Below are positions 1 through 9,091 of a stretch of DNA of 64,000 nt, in pieces; positions within the stretch are counted from its first letter, which is position 1, and each line of letters begins with the position of its first letter. The notes under the pieces were generated by a model. The model saw nothing but the letters and a program-made list of their open reading frames with translations. It did no database searches and had not been told where the DNA came from. The stretch lies in the NCBI GenBank assembly GCA_902541775.1, contig CACBSE010000004.1, positions 1-64,000 on the forward strand. The letters are read 5' to 3'. This stretch comes from an uncultured Litorivicinus sp. GTDB lineage: Bacteria; Pseudomonadota; Gammaproteobacteria; Pseudomonadales; Litorivicinaceae. Made by a program: the position numbers and the translations under genes.

Positions 1-2
1 TC

Positions 3-317
3 GCCGATATCCAACCGGGATTTGAGCCGTTATTGAATCGAGTCGGTAATGCATTGAGCACGACAGAAGGGCCAGTCACGGTCGAGGGGCATACAGACAA
101 TGTGCCGATCGCGTTCAGTGACCGCTTTCAATCCAATTGGGATTTGTCAGCAGCGCGGTCTGCAGCCGTTGCCGATTATCTGCTCGGAAATACTGAAATT
201 CAGCAGGGTCGATTAACTGTTACCGGCTATGCAGATACCAAACCACTCGAGTCGAACGAAACCGCTGCGGGGCGCGCGAAGAATCGTCGAATAGAGATTA
301 TCGTGAATGGTGGCTAA
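3..317 (+). CDS. motB: Flagellar motor protein MotB/MotD-type, C-terminal OmpA-like peptidoglycan-binding domain (5' truncated by window edge)
   Basis: Open frame from the window edge; 'VEGHTDNVPI...SNWDLSAARSAAVADYLL...GYADTKPLESNETAAGRAKNRRIEI' is a typical OmpA/MotB C-terminal domain. Confidence 0.7.
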   Translation, partial: ADIQPGFEPLLNRVGNALSTTEGPVTVEGHTDNVPIAFSDRFQSNWDLSAARSAAVADYLLGNTEIQQGRLTVTGYADTKPLESNETAAGRAKNRRIEIIVNGG

Positions 318-1008
318 GGCTTTAATCGTCGTCTTGCTCAGTTTAATCAGCCCATGTTCGTTTGCCGAAGTCGATCGAGGTGTTGATGCGTATGAGCAGA
401 ATAAGCACTCAGTCGCATTACGTTATTGGATTCCTTTAGCGCGCGAGGGAAACGCGCTGGCGCAAAACAATCTTGGCGTCATGTATCAGCGAGGACTTGG
501 CGTCGCACAAAATTTTCAAAAAGCACTGTCATGGTTTGAAAAGGCTGCCGCACAAAATCTAGCTGAAGCGAATGTGAACCTTGGCTTATTGTATTTTGAT
601 GGGCTCGGTGTCACGCAGGATCATCAGAAAGCATTTCGCCTGTTTTCGATCGCCGCGCGTGACAAACTTCCTGAGGCTCACCATATGTTGGGCCTTCAGC
701 TCTATGACGGAATCGGTGTTCCGTCTGATCTTCAGAAAGCACTTCAGCATTTCAAGGACGCTGCGGTACTCGGATATCCAGAGTCACAGTACATGCTTGC
801 ATTTCTCTATCAATCTGGCGATCTAGGGGAAGTGCGTGCTGATCTGGCATATGTTTGGTCGAAAATCGCGAGTGATTACTACAATCTCGAAATCGCTCCT
901 GATCTCCATTATCTTACAACGTTATTACTAGACGACGATGAGCAGGCAGAGCAAGCGTTAAAAGCCAATGCGTGTTATTCCAGTAATTTTACAGATTGTC
1001 CTTTTTAA
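307..1008 (+). CDS. Sel1-like (SLR) repeat protein with signal peptide
   Basis: Signal-like N-terminus; repeated 'A..NLG.MY..G.GV.QNFQKAL.WF.KAA' Sel1/TPR-like units; overlaps the motB end. Confidence 0.8.
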   Translation: MVAKALIVVLLSLISPCSFAEVDRGVDAYEQNKHSVALRYWIPLAREGNALAQNNLGVMYQRGLGVAQNFQKALSWFEKAAAQNLAEANVNLGLLYFDGLGVTQDHQKAFRLFSIAARDKLPEAHHMLGLQLYDGIGVPSDLQKALQHFKDAAVLGYPESQYMLAFLYQSGDLGEVRADLAYVWSKIASDYYNLEIAPDLHYLTTLLLDDDEQAEQALKANACYSSNFTDCPF

Positions 1009-1012
1009 ACCC

Positions 1013-1039
1013 TAAAGAGTTTTTGAGTTCGCCCGATAA
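1013..1039 (+). promoter_or_regulatory. Candidate sigma-28 (FliA) promoter upstream of fliS
   Basis: TAAAGAGT-N11-CCCGATAA against consensus TAAAGTTT-N11-GCCGATAA; 15 nt upstream of the fliS start. Confidence 0.65.
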
Positions 1040-1053
1040 TTAATGTATCGCAC

Positions 1054-1494
1054 ATGACAACAATCGAGGATGAGCTGATGGCATTTCGAAAAAAGGGTTT
1101 GGCGAGTTACGGTGAGGTTGCAGTTCAATCTGGAACGGCTTACGCCGACAGCGTTCAACTAATCCAAATGTTATTTGATGGATTAATCGACTCCCTGGCA
1201 GCAGCCGAAGGTCAAATCGAACGAAATGAAATTGACGCAAAAGGCGAATCACTTAGTCGGGCGACACGAATCGTCCTGGGATTACAGGGATCATTGGATA
1301 TCGAGAAGGGCGGTGAGATCGCTGGAAATCTGGCTGACCTTTATGATTACTGCACGCGTCGACTGCTCCATGCCAATCTGAAAAACGATCTCGAGGCCGT
1401 TCGCGAAGTCAAGAAATTGATGGGTGAAATCAGAGATGCCTGGGCTCAAGTGCCTGATCTGATTGATGGTCAGTCAGCAGCAAACTTCGGCTGA
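1054..1494 (+). CDS. fliS: Flagellar export chaperone FliS
   Basis: 'YGEVAVQSGTAYADSVQLIQMLFDGLIDSLAAAEGQIERN...LDIEKGGEIAGNLADLYDYCTRRLLHANL' is FliS-like. Confidence 0.93.
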   Translation: MTTIEDELMAFRKKGLASYGEVAVQSGTAYADSVQLIQMLFDGLIDSLAAAEGQIERNEIDAKGESLSRATRIVLGLQGSLDIEKGGEIAGNLADLYDYCTRRLLHANLKNDLEAVREVKKLMGEIRDAWAQVPDLIDGQSAANFG

Positions 1495-1502
1495 GGGCGG
1501 TT

Positions 1503-1712
1503 GTGATCGAGATCGACGCGTCGACAGAGCAAGAAGTTGACAACGCCCACCAACTGTCTGTGGATCCAGTCCTGCCGTATTCTGTTCCTTCAACTGCAAT
1601 CGAAAATGTTCAGTTGTTTAACATACTGCACCAGCCGCAACGGCGGTTGGTGCAGGGGACCGTTCGGAAATATCATTGGTACTCCCAATCGGTTGCCATG
1701 CTTGAGAGATAG
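1503..1712 (+). CDS. Small hypothetical protein downstream of fliS
   Basis: ORF only; in the usual place of fliT but with no recognisable similarity. Confidence 0.2.
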   Translation: MIEIDASTEQEVDNAHQLSVDPVLPYSVPSTAIENVQLFNILHQPQRRLVQGTVRKYHWYSQSVAMLER

Positions 1713-1730
1713 GGCGATCGCAGATCAACC

Positions 1731-1758
1731 TTGAGCTATTTGCATAGTCTTTTATACT
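1731..1758 (+). promoter_or_regulatory. Candidate sigma-70 promoter of the fleQ/flrA-like gene
   Basis: TTGAGC-N16-TATACT just upstream of the regulator start. Confidence 0.5.
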
Positions 1759-1792
1759 CAAGCCTCTACAAAACAAGCGCTTGAGGAAATCA

Positions 1793-2881
1793 TTGAGTAC
1801 AACATCCGATATGATCATCGGCAGTAGTCGTGCGATCAATGAACTTCGAGCACTGATCAGTCAAGCGGCTTCAAGCGATGCCAGCGTGCTGATTCTCGGA
1901 GAAAGCGGTACCGGCAAAGAGCTTGTCGCGCGCGCTTTGCATACCGAATCCAATCGTGCCGGTTCGAATTTTGTGCCAGTTAACTGTGGCGCAATCCCTC
2001 GCGACCTACTCGAGTCCGAGCTATTTGGTCACAAACGAGGGGCTTTCACGGGTGCCATTGCTGACCGAACAGGCCGATTTCAATTAGCGCACGATGGCAC
2101 CTTATTTCTTGACGAAATTGGTGATATGCCCGCTGAGATGCAAGTGAAATTGCTCCGAGTTCTTCAGGAGCAGAAAGTTGACCCAGTGGGCTCCACCAAA
2201 TCCATCGATGTCAATGTCCGAATTATTGCAGCAACGCACAGAAACCTGGATTCTTATATCCAAGCAGGCGATTTCCGTGAGGACTTGTATTATCGACTCA
2301 ACGTGATTCCCGTTATTCTGCCGTCGCTGAGAGAGCGTCAGGAAGACATCCCTGAATTGATTCAGTTCTATCTGGAAAAACATACGCAGGACGGCCAGAT
2401 ATCGAGTTTCGATGGCGCACTGATGGATGCTTTGTGCAAGTATCCCTGGCCTGGCAATATTCGCGAATTAGTGAACTTGGTTCACCGATTGTGCTGCTTC
2501 TTCCCGGGTCAACCGGTCAGACTGTCACAGGTCCCCGCACCTTTGCTTCCCAGAGGGATTGCTGAGTTCGGTGCAGGCGGTGCAATCAGCTTTGACCGGA
2601 GTTGCCCGCAGCAGAGTGAATTGGATTTGACTATCTTTGACCGCGGCGACAATCCCGTCGAGGAAATTATTCTACGTGCGCAAGGCGGTGCACCCGCTCC
2701 GACTGCGACTCTGCCGCTTGACGGACTTAATTTAAAAAACCATCTTGCTGAGATTGAGAAGCAATTGATTGTTGATGCACTCTCAAAGTGTGACGGTAAT
2801 GTTTCGCAGTCTGCGAGGCTATTAAATCTTCAACGGACCACGTTAATCGAAAAAATTAACAAGTACGAAATCCAGTCCTAA
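1793..2881 (+). CDS. fleQ: Sigma-54-dependent flagellar master regulator, FleQ/FlrA-like, lacking an N-terminal receiver domain
   Basis: AAA+ domain with Walker A GESGTGKE and GAFTGA loop; FleQ-like C-terminal HTH 'SQSARLLNLQRTTLIEKINKYEI'. ORF track starts at TTG 1781; TTG 1793 has a GAGG Shine-Dalgarno. Confidence 0.85.
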   Translation: MSTTSDMIIGSSRAINELRALISQAASSDASVLILGESGTGKELVARALHTESNRAGSNFVPVNCGAIPRDLLESELFGHKRGAFTGAIADRTGRFQLAHDGTLFLDEIGDMPAEMQVKLLRVLQEQKVDPVGSTKSIDVNVRIIAATHRNLDSYIQAGDFREDLYYRLNVIPVILPSLRERQEDIPELIQFYLEKHTQDGQISSFDGALMDALCKYPWPGNIRELVNLVHRLCCFFPGQPVRLSQVPAPLLPRGIAEFGAGGAISFDRSCPQQSELDLTIFDRGDNPVEEIILRAQGGAPAPTATLPLDGLNLKNHLAEIEKQLIVDALSKCDGNVSQSARLLNLQRTTLIEKINKYEIQS

Positions 2882-2978
2882 TCGATCCTGTCGGATTTTC
2901 GGCAGCCGGTGATTGACCTCCAGGTCGGCTCGTGTTTGCCGGCTCTGAAACTCCTATGTGACAAATGGTTGCCGCCAT

Positions 2979-2994
2979 TGGCATGATGCTTGCT
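2979..2994 (+). promoter_or_regulatory. Candidate sigma-54 promoter of the fleR/flrC-like gene
   Basis: TGGCATGATGCTTGCT fits TGGCAYRNNNNTTGCW with GG-N10-GC spacing; about 38 nt before the start. Confidence 0.7.
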
Positions 2995-3031
2995 GCGACG
3001 AGCGTATTCCAATGTGAGCAGGTAACTGACA

Positions 3032-4453
3032 ATGACACAAAGCAATACGAATCGTTTATTGGGCATCGCTGATCCGAGTTGGCCCACCACGAGTCTTATT
3101 GAGAAACGAGCGATAGAACTCGGCTACGAGGCCGTGGTGACGTCGACTCCTGGCAATCTTGAATCTCAAGCATCTGAATTTGGAATGGTTGTTGTTCATC
3201 TGCCCAATGGTGGGTCGATCCAGTCAATTATTGAGTCGATCAAATTGTTTGATGATGAAATTCAATTCGTTGTTTTAACCGATAGAAGCGATCAGCAGTC
3301 TGTGAAAACACTCGAGCGGATACCTGGTGTGTCTGTGTTTTGTGTTTCAACAATCGATGCGATTTCTTGGAATGAATTGTTTGCACAGCATCTCGAGCGA
3401 TCTTCTGGATCGACAAAAGAGGAACAACCAACGTCGGACGCACAGTACGTATTTGTTGATCCGAAGTCTCAGCATCTGCTGGCCCTTGTCGAGCGACTTG
3501 CAACAACAAAAGCTGCTGTACTGCTGCAGGGCCAGACGGGTACAGGAAAAGAAATTGTTGCGCGAACATTGCATGCGTTGTCAGACCGCGCCAATGCGCC
3601 ATTTGTTGCATTAAATTGTGCCGCGATGCCTGAGCATTTGGTCGAGGATATGTTGTTTGGCCATGAAAAGGGCGCATTTACAGGCGCGACACGTGAGCTC
3701 CAAGGCATTTTCGAGCAGGCGAAATCGGGGACTGTGTTTCTCGATGAGATTGGAGAAATGCCAATTCAACTGCAAGCCAAATTGCTTCGCGTATTGCAAG
3801 AGAAAGAAGTGGTCAGGCTTGGTGGACGCGACACCATTCCATTGGATTTCCGTTTGATCGCTGCGACCAACAAAGATTTAAAAGAAGGGATTGCTGAGAA
3901 GACATTTCGGGAGGATCTGTATTACCGAATCAGTGCTTTTAAGTTGCAGATCCCAAATCTTGCTGAGCGCAAGGGTGACATCTTACCTTTAGCGAATACA
4001 CTCGCGGCTCGGCATGGCCTTGATCATCCGGAGTTTACAGAGTCAGCCTTGCGCGAACTCAATCGATACAGCTGGCCTGGTAACGTTCGTGAGCTTGATA
4101 ATGTGATTCAGCGCGCCGTGGTTTTCGCTAATTATGGACGGATTGATACGCAGCATCTGTTCTTCGATGAACCTTTTGCGCGTGAAGAGCAAGAATTTGG
4201 TCATCACACCCTGGTGCAAGACTATCACTCGGCACGTCTAGGTCAGCCAATGCCGTCGGCATTGACGCCACTGCGCCATCGCGATCTGCAGTCTGCGGTT
4301 CGTGAGAGCGAATACGATGTCATCATGGATGCAATCAATTCGACACGTACCCGTGAAGAGGCTGCTCGAAAGCTGGGAATTAGTCCGCGCACACTCCGTT
4401 ACAAAATGGCTAAGCTGCGTGAATCGCGTCTTGGCATGTCGCATTGCGCTTAG
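3032..4453 (+). CDS. fleR: Sigma-54-dependent flagellar regulator, FleR/FlrC-like, with degenerate receiver domain
   Basis: AAA+ with GQTGTGKE, GAFTGA and a Fis-type C-terminal HTH; position before fliE. N-terminal ~110 aa are receiver-like without the acidic pocket. Confidence 0.88.
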   Translation: MTQSNTNRLLGIADPSWPTTSLIEKRAIELGYEAVVTSTPGNLESQASEFGMVVVHLPNGGSIQSIIESIKLFDDEIQFVVLTDRSDQQSVKTLERIPGVSVFCVSTIDAISWNELFAQHLERSSGSTKEEQPTSDAQYVFVDPKSQHLLALVERLATTKAAVLLQGQTGTGKEIVARTLHALSDRANAPFVALNCAAMPEHLVEDMLFGHEKGAFTGATRELQGIFEQAKSGTVFLDEIGEMPIQLQAKLLRVLQEKEVVRLGGRDTIPLDFRLIAATNKDLKEGIAEKTFREDLYYRISAFKLQIPNLAERKGDILPLANTLAARHGLDHPEFTESALRELNRYSWPGNVRELDNVIQRAVVFANYGRIDTQHLFFDEPFAREEQEFGHHTLVQDYHSARLGQPMPSALTPLRHRDLQSAVRESEYDVIMDAINSTRTREEAARKLGISPRTLRYKMAKLRESRLGMSHCA

Positions 4454-4464
4454 GAGATTGACCG

Positions 4465-4806
4465 ATGGTTGACCCAACAAGTAGTGGCAGTGCGCAGATG
4501 ATCATGGATCAGATTAAGGCCTATCAGACGCGTGTTGAACAAACACATCAACCTGAAACTGCAATTCCCCCGACGGAGGTAAATAAGCCTCAGTTCAACG
4601 AAGCTGTTCAGGCGCTTGTGAATTCAGTCAATGACGCACAAATGGAATCCGCAGAGATGCGCGCTGCTTTTGAACGTGGGGACGATATCCCATTAACTGA
4701 CGTTGTCTTAAGTATGCAGAAATCTTCATTAGCGTTTGAAGCCACGCTTCAAGTGCGCAATAAGGTTTTGAAAGCTTATGAAGACATTATGAATATGCCG
4801 GTATAG
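4465..4806 (+). CDS. fliE: Flagellar hook-basal body protein FliE
   Basis: 'FNEAVQALVNSVNDAQMESAEMRAAFERGDDIPLTDVVLSMQKSSLAFEATLQVRNKVLKAYEDIMNMPV'. Confidence 0.95.
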   Translation: MVDPTSSGSAQMIMDQIKAYQTRVEQTHQPETAIPPTEVNKPQFNEAVQALVNSVNDAQMESAEMRAAFERGDDIPLTDVVLSMQKSSLAFEATLQVRNKVLKAYEDIMNMPV

Positions 4807-4824
4807 ATAGGGTAGGTTAGAGAT

Positions 4825-6750
4825 ATGGCAACATCGACTACAGAGATGCAGGAAATGCAGGCAGCTGAGCGAAGCGCAGAGACGAGCCTGTCGACCACCG
4901 CGCCGTCAGGGCAGGCTGGTCCGCTTGGGCTAGCCAAAGGAGCGTCGTTACCCAAACTGAACGAGATTCTCGCTCAACCTGCAGTGAAAAAGGCAACCCC
5001 TGCGATCATGATTGCGGTGCTGTTGGTCTTCCTCGTTGCAAGCTATATGGCGATGCAGGATCCCGTCTACCGTCCTATTTTCCCAGGAATGACAGAAGCC
5101 GATCGGCAGGTAGCGTCGGAAACGCTTAAAGAAGGGGGGTTTTCGCCACGGGTGAACCGATCCACTGGTCAGTTGGAAGTTGACGCGGGCTCCTATCACG
5201 AAGCACGGATTTTCTTGGCATCGAAGGGACTGCCATCGGAAGGAACGGCCTCGGGGTTTGAGGCCTTATCAAGCTCTGCTTCAATCACCACCTCGCAGTT
5301 CATGGAACAAGCTAACTATGCAGCTGCTGTTGAGCAGGAGCTCGCAAAATCCATTATTCGGATTTCAAGCATTAAGCATGCAAGAGTCCACCTGGCGCTC
5401 CCAAAGCAGTCGGTCTTTGTTCGCGATCGGACACCTCCTAAGGCGTCCGTCGTGGTGACGCGGTTCGCGGGTCGTAATATCGATCGAGAGCAGGTGAATG
5501 CAATTATTAACCTGGTGGCAGCGAGTATCCCATATTTGAATCCCACGGATGTGGTTGTCGTTGATTCATTGGGTAACCTTTTAAGTGATGAAACTCGCGA
5601 GAGTCCATTAGGCTTGACCAGCGCTCAGTTAGTCCATAAACAACGTGTCGAGACGACCTACCGCAATCGGATCTATGAGCTGTTGGGTCCAATTTATGGC
5701 GAAAACAATGTCCGGGCTCAGGTAGATGTTGAATTGGACTTCACTGAAGTGGAAAGTACTTTTGAGACCTATGATCCGAACGAAAAAGGTGAAAGAACCC
5801 GGTCAGAAGTCCTGTCACTAGACCGAACAGCCACCGCGGATGCCGAGGGTGTTCCTGGGGCAACAACCAATCAGCCCCCAGCAGAGTCTGAATTTGCTTT
5901 GGATGGACGTGCAACGGCAGAATCCTTCTCAAATATGGGCGAAACAGTCAGTTCTCGGACGACAAGAAATTACGAGTTAGACCGCATTGTACGGACCGTG
6001 AAAGACGCGAATGGTCAAGTTCTCAAAGTGTCAGTCGCAGTTGCTGTGAATCGGTTTGCCCCTGGAGAGTATCCTCAACCACCAGAAGGTATTGCGCCCG
6101 AGGATTTTGAAGGCCCCGAGTTACAAGAGATCTCAGAGAATGAATTGACACGCGTGAATAATTTGGTGCGTGGTGTTGTGAATTTTGATGCCGAGCGTGG
6201 CGATCAGGTGACAGTCGTGGCGACGCCCTTTGATCCACCTGCAGCCTTGGAGGACCTTATGCCTTGGTACGAGAACGTTCTATTATTAAATATGATCAAA
6301 GGCGTCTTCGCCATGACCGTGTTCTTATTGATTGCGTACATCTTGATTCGTCCGGTCGCTTATAAGTTGCTAGGTATACCGTTACCACATGAGCGCAAAG
6401 CTGCTGAAGCAGCGGCAAAGGCGGCCGCGGCCGAGCAGTTGGCGGCACAACCGGTGCTGGGTCCTGATGGAACGCCGCTACCACCCGGTGCAGTCGGTGT
6501 CAATGAAAACGGTGAGCCTGTTGATGCGAACGGGGAAATCATCGTACCAGAAGCGGAGATTGAGATTGGCGAAGGTGAGAGCCTTGAGGAAATTCGTGCG
6601 AAGTTGAAACCGAAGAAGTCAGCAATCTCTGCAGATTTACTGGATACTGCAAATACCTATGAGGACAAAGTTGCCTTGATTAGAATGCTCGTGCAAGAAG
6701 ATTCTGGTCGTGTGGCTAACGTGCTCAAAGGTATGGTGAGGCAACGATAG
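4825..6750 (+). CDS. fliF: Flagellar MS-ring protein FliF
   Basis: 'YRPIFPGMTEADRQVASETLKEGGF...SIIRISSIKHARVHLALPKQSVFVRDRTPPKASVVV'; two TM segments. Confidence 0.97.
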   Translation: MATSTTEMQEMQAAERSAETSLSTTAPSGQAGPLGLAKGASLPKLNEILAQPAVKKATPAIMIAVLLVFLVASYMAMQDPVYRPIFPGMTEADRQVASETLKEGGFSPRVNRSTGQLEVDAGSYHEARIFLASKGLPSEGTASGFEALSSSASITTSQFMEQANYAAAVEQELAKSIIRISSIKHARVHLALPKQSVFVRDRTPPKASVVVTRFAGRNIDREQVNAIINLVAASIPYLNPTDVVVVDSLGNLLSDETRESPLGLTSAQLVHKQRVETTYRNRIYELLGPIYGENNVRAQVDVELDFTEVESTFETYDPNEKGERTRSEVLSLDRTATADAEGVPGATTNQPPAESEFALDGRATAESFSNMGETVSSRTTRNYELDRIVRTVKDANGQVLKVSVAVAVNRFAPGEYPQPPEGIAPEDFEGPELQEISENELTRVNNLVRGVVNFDAERGDQVTVVATPFDPPAALEDLMPWYENVLLLNMIKGVFAMTVFLLIAYILIRPVAYKLLGIPLPHERKAAEAAAKAAAAEQLAAQPVLGPDGTPLPPGAVGVNENGEPVDANGEIIVPEAEIEIGEGESLEEIRAKLKPKKSAISADLLDTANTYEDKVALIRMLVQEDSGRVANVLKGMVRQR

Positions 6751-6759
6751 GAGCTGGAG

Positions 6760-7809
6760 ATGGCTGAGGCACCTGATTTATCAAATCTACCGGAAGTTCT
6801 TCGCGAAGAGATCCAAGGCCTTACGCAAGCGGATCGCGCAGCGGTCTTGTTATTGCTACTCGGAGAGGAAGAGGCCGCCAATATCCTGAAGTATATGAAT
6901 CCGGCCGAAGTTCAGCGATTGGGAGGTGCCATGGTCGGCGCCGCTGACTTATCACAAGAGGCAATCAACTATGTTCTTGATGAGTTTGTATCGACTTTAA
7001 AAGGACAAAGTAGCTTGGGCCTCGGTGCGACTGACTATGTTGAGTCAGTCCTAAACAAAGCGTTGGGCGAAGACAAAGCGGCTTCAGTCCTTGGGCGGAT
7101 CCTTCCAGGTCAAAGCTCAAAAGGCCTTGAAATTCTGCGTTGGATGGATGCTCGAGCTATTGCTGATATGGTCTCGAATGAGCATCCCCAAGTGATCGCA
7201 ATCATTTTATCTGTTCTCGAACATGCGGTTGCCGCAGACGTATTATCCTATCTTCCATCGGATGTGCGGCCTGAGATTGTTCAGCGGGTTGGTGCACTGG
7301 AAACTGTGCAGCCGGCAGCCATGCAAGAACTCGAAGCAATTATGAAGAAACAGTTTAGTAACAATTCCTCGGCGCGTTCGTCAAACGTGGGTGGTGTTCA
7401 GGCTGCAGCTAAGATCATGAACTTCGCAAAAGTTGATATGGAAACCCAAGTCATGGCCGGTTTAATGGGCCTTGATGAGGAAATGGCACTTCAAATCCAG
7501 GATCAAATGTTTACCTTCGATAACTTGTTGGATGTCGACAATAAGGCGATTCAGGTCATTATGCGGAACGTCGATCAAGATCTTTTGATGACAGCATTGA
7601 AAGGTGCGAGTGATCCGGTCAAGGAGAAGTTTTTCGATAATATGTCTTCGCGTGCACGCGTCATGTTTATTGACGATATGGAGGCTAAAGGCCCGATGCG
7701 AATTACCGATGTGGAGGAAGCACAGAAAACGATCATGCGGACAGCACGGAAGCTATCGGATGCAGGAGAGCTGGTTCTAGCCGGCGGTGGTGGCGATGGC
7801 TTCGTCTAA
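6760..7809 (+). CDS. fliG: Flagellar motor switch protein FliG
   Basis: 'LTQADRAAVLLLLLGEEEAANILKYMNPAEVQRLG...MFTFDNLLDVDNKAIQVIMRNVD'. Confidence 0.97.
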   Translation: MAEAPDLSNLPEVLREEIQGLTQADRAAVLLLLLGEEEAANILKYMNPAEVQRLGGAMVGAADLSQEAINYVLDEFVSTLKGQSSLGLGATDYVESVLNKALGEDKAASVLGRILPGQSSKGLEILRWMDARAIADMVSNEHPQVIAIILSVLEHAVAADVLSYLPSDVRPEIVQRVGALETVQPAAMQELEAIMKKQFSNNSSARSSNVGGVQAAAKIMNFAKVDMETQVMAGLMGLDEEMALQIQDQMFTFDNLLDVDNKAIQVIMRNVDQDLLMTALKGASDPVKEKFFDNMSSRARVMFIDDMEAKGPMRITDVEEAQKTIMRTARKLSDAGELVLAGGGGDGFV

Positions 7810-9091
7810 AGTTGCTTATGTGGCGTTTGGTGAAGATGCCTCGATTGGATTTGCGGGCGATGATGTTTTAAATCGCCCAAGTCATCGTTCGTTTGAAGAT
7901 CCGCCATGGAAGGTCATTGATTCAGATATTCACTTTAAGCCGATGTTCGTTGAGGGTTTTGAACCTATCGATGGGATTGATGGAGTATCAGATGATACGA
8001 CTGAAACCGTGAATCCAAGTGATACTGAGCGTGTTTCCGACACCCTAGAGACCGAACGTGATGCATCAGATGAGTCCATTCAAACAGATGAGGATCCGTC
8101 TGAATGGGCAGAAGTCGCTGACGTTGAAAGTCTGGTGACGGGGGTTTCAGAGGAGGAGGTCGTCAATCGAGTTGAAGAGGCTGTTGCTAATGCGCGAGCC
8201 GAACTGATTGAAGAATATTCTCGGAAAATCAGTGAGCTCGAAGCAAGTATTACATCGTTAAAGAGCGATCACGAAACGGAATGCCAGCAAATTCGCGAGC
8301 AAACGAAAGCTGAAGCAGAAGTGAAAGTTGATAACGCGATCCAGCAGTACCGTGAGCTGACACAGAAAATCCGAATGGCTTCGACACGAGTATCCGAGTT
8401 TTTTGAGCCTGTATCTCGGCTATCAGTTCATATCGCCGAGCAGCTGGTTCGAGGTGAATTGACGGTTAGTCCGGTCGCAATTACCCGCCTCGTGCAAGGA
8501 TGTCTTGATGCAATCGAAGAGCGTATATCGAAAAAAGAGCCAATTTTGAAGATGCATCCAGCAGATTTGGAGATGTTCTTAAACGGTTTTGATGGTGAGC
8601 CATCGGGCGTCTCTCTCGTGGCGGATGACCGACTCGCGCGAGGCGACGTGTCGCTGCAAATGGATCACTCAGTCATTGACGACTTACTGTCACACCGATT
8701 AGAGGAAATTGCTCAATACGTATTTGGGCGCTCGACGACTGCGGGTGATCTATTACTCGATGAGGAAAATGATTCAACTCTTGCTGAGGATTCAATACCT
8801 TTGGACGATGTTGACGCAGTGTTGACTGATGCGAGCGACCTTGCCGAAAACCCGAGTCACGAGGAGCTCGAATTTCCAGCGGTCGAGTCGCACGCGGATG
8901 ATCCAATGGTCTCTAATAAACTCGAAAATCAGGTGTTGGACAATTCGACTGAGACACAAGAGGATTTTGAGGGGGACGCATTGGCAGAAACTAGCAACAT
9001 GGATGTCTCGTTGCCTTCAGATGATCTTGGTGAGGGTCAAATCGGCGGAGACGACACTGAAATTGACAATACGGATCAATCAGATCAATGA
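7787..9091 (+). CDS. fliH: Flagellar assembly protein FliH with long acidic N- and C-terminal extensions
   Basis: Between fliG and fliI; central coiled coil and FliH C-terminal region; overlaps the fliG end. Confidence 0.85.
   Translation: MVAMASSKVAYVAFGEDASIGFAGDDVLNRPSHRSFEDPPWKVIDSDIHFKPMFVEGFEPIDGIDGVSDDTTETVNPSDTERVSDTLETERDASDESIQTDEDPSEWAEVADVESLVTGVSEEEVVNRVEEAVANARAELIEEYSRKISELEASITSLKSDHETECQQIREQTKAEAEVKVDNAIQQYRELTQKIRMASTRVSEFFEPVSRLSVHIAEQLVRGELTVSPVAITRLVQGCLDAIEERISKKEPILKMHPADLEMFLNGFDGEPSGVSLVADDRLARGDVSLQMDHSVIDDLLSHRLEEIAQYVFGRSTTAGDLLLDEENDSTLAEDSIPLDDVDAVLTDASDLAENPSHEELEFPAVESHADDPMVSNKLENQVLDNSTETQEDFEGDALAETSNMDVSLPSDDLGEGQIGGDDTEIDNTDQSDQ

Noticed and set aside
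2102-2383. Antisense ORFs inside flagellar genes (this one and dozens of similar ORF-track entries)
   Set aside because: Fully overlapped by confidently assigned genes, with no recognisable family; treated as spurious.
4434-4450. TGGCATGTCGCATTGC upstream of fliE as a sigma-54 promoter
   Set aside because: GG to GC spacing is 11 nt instead of the required 10, and it lies inside the fleR coding region; possible but not claimed.
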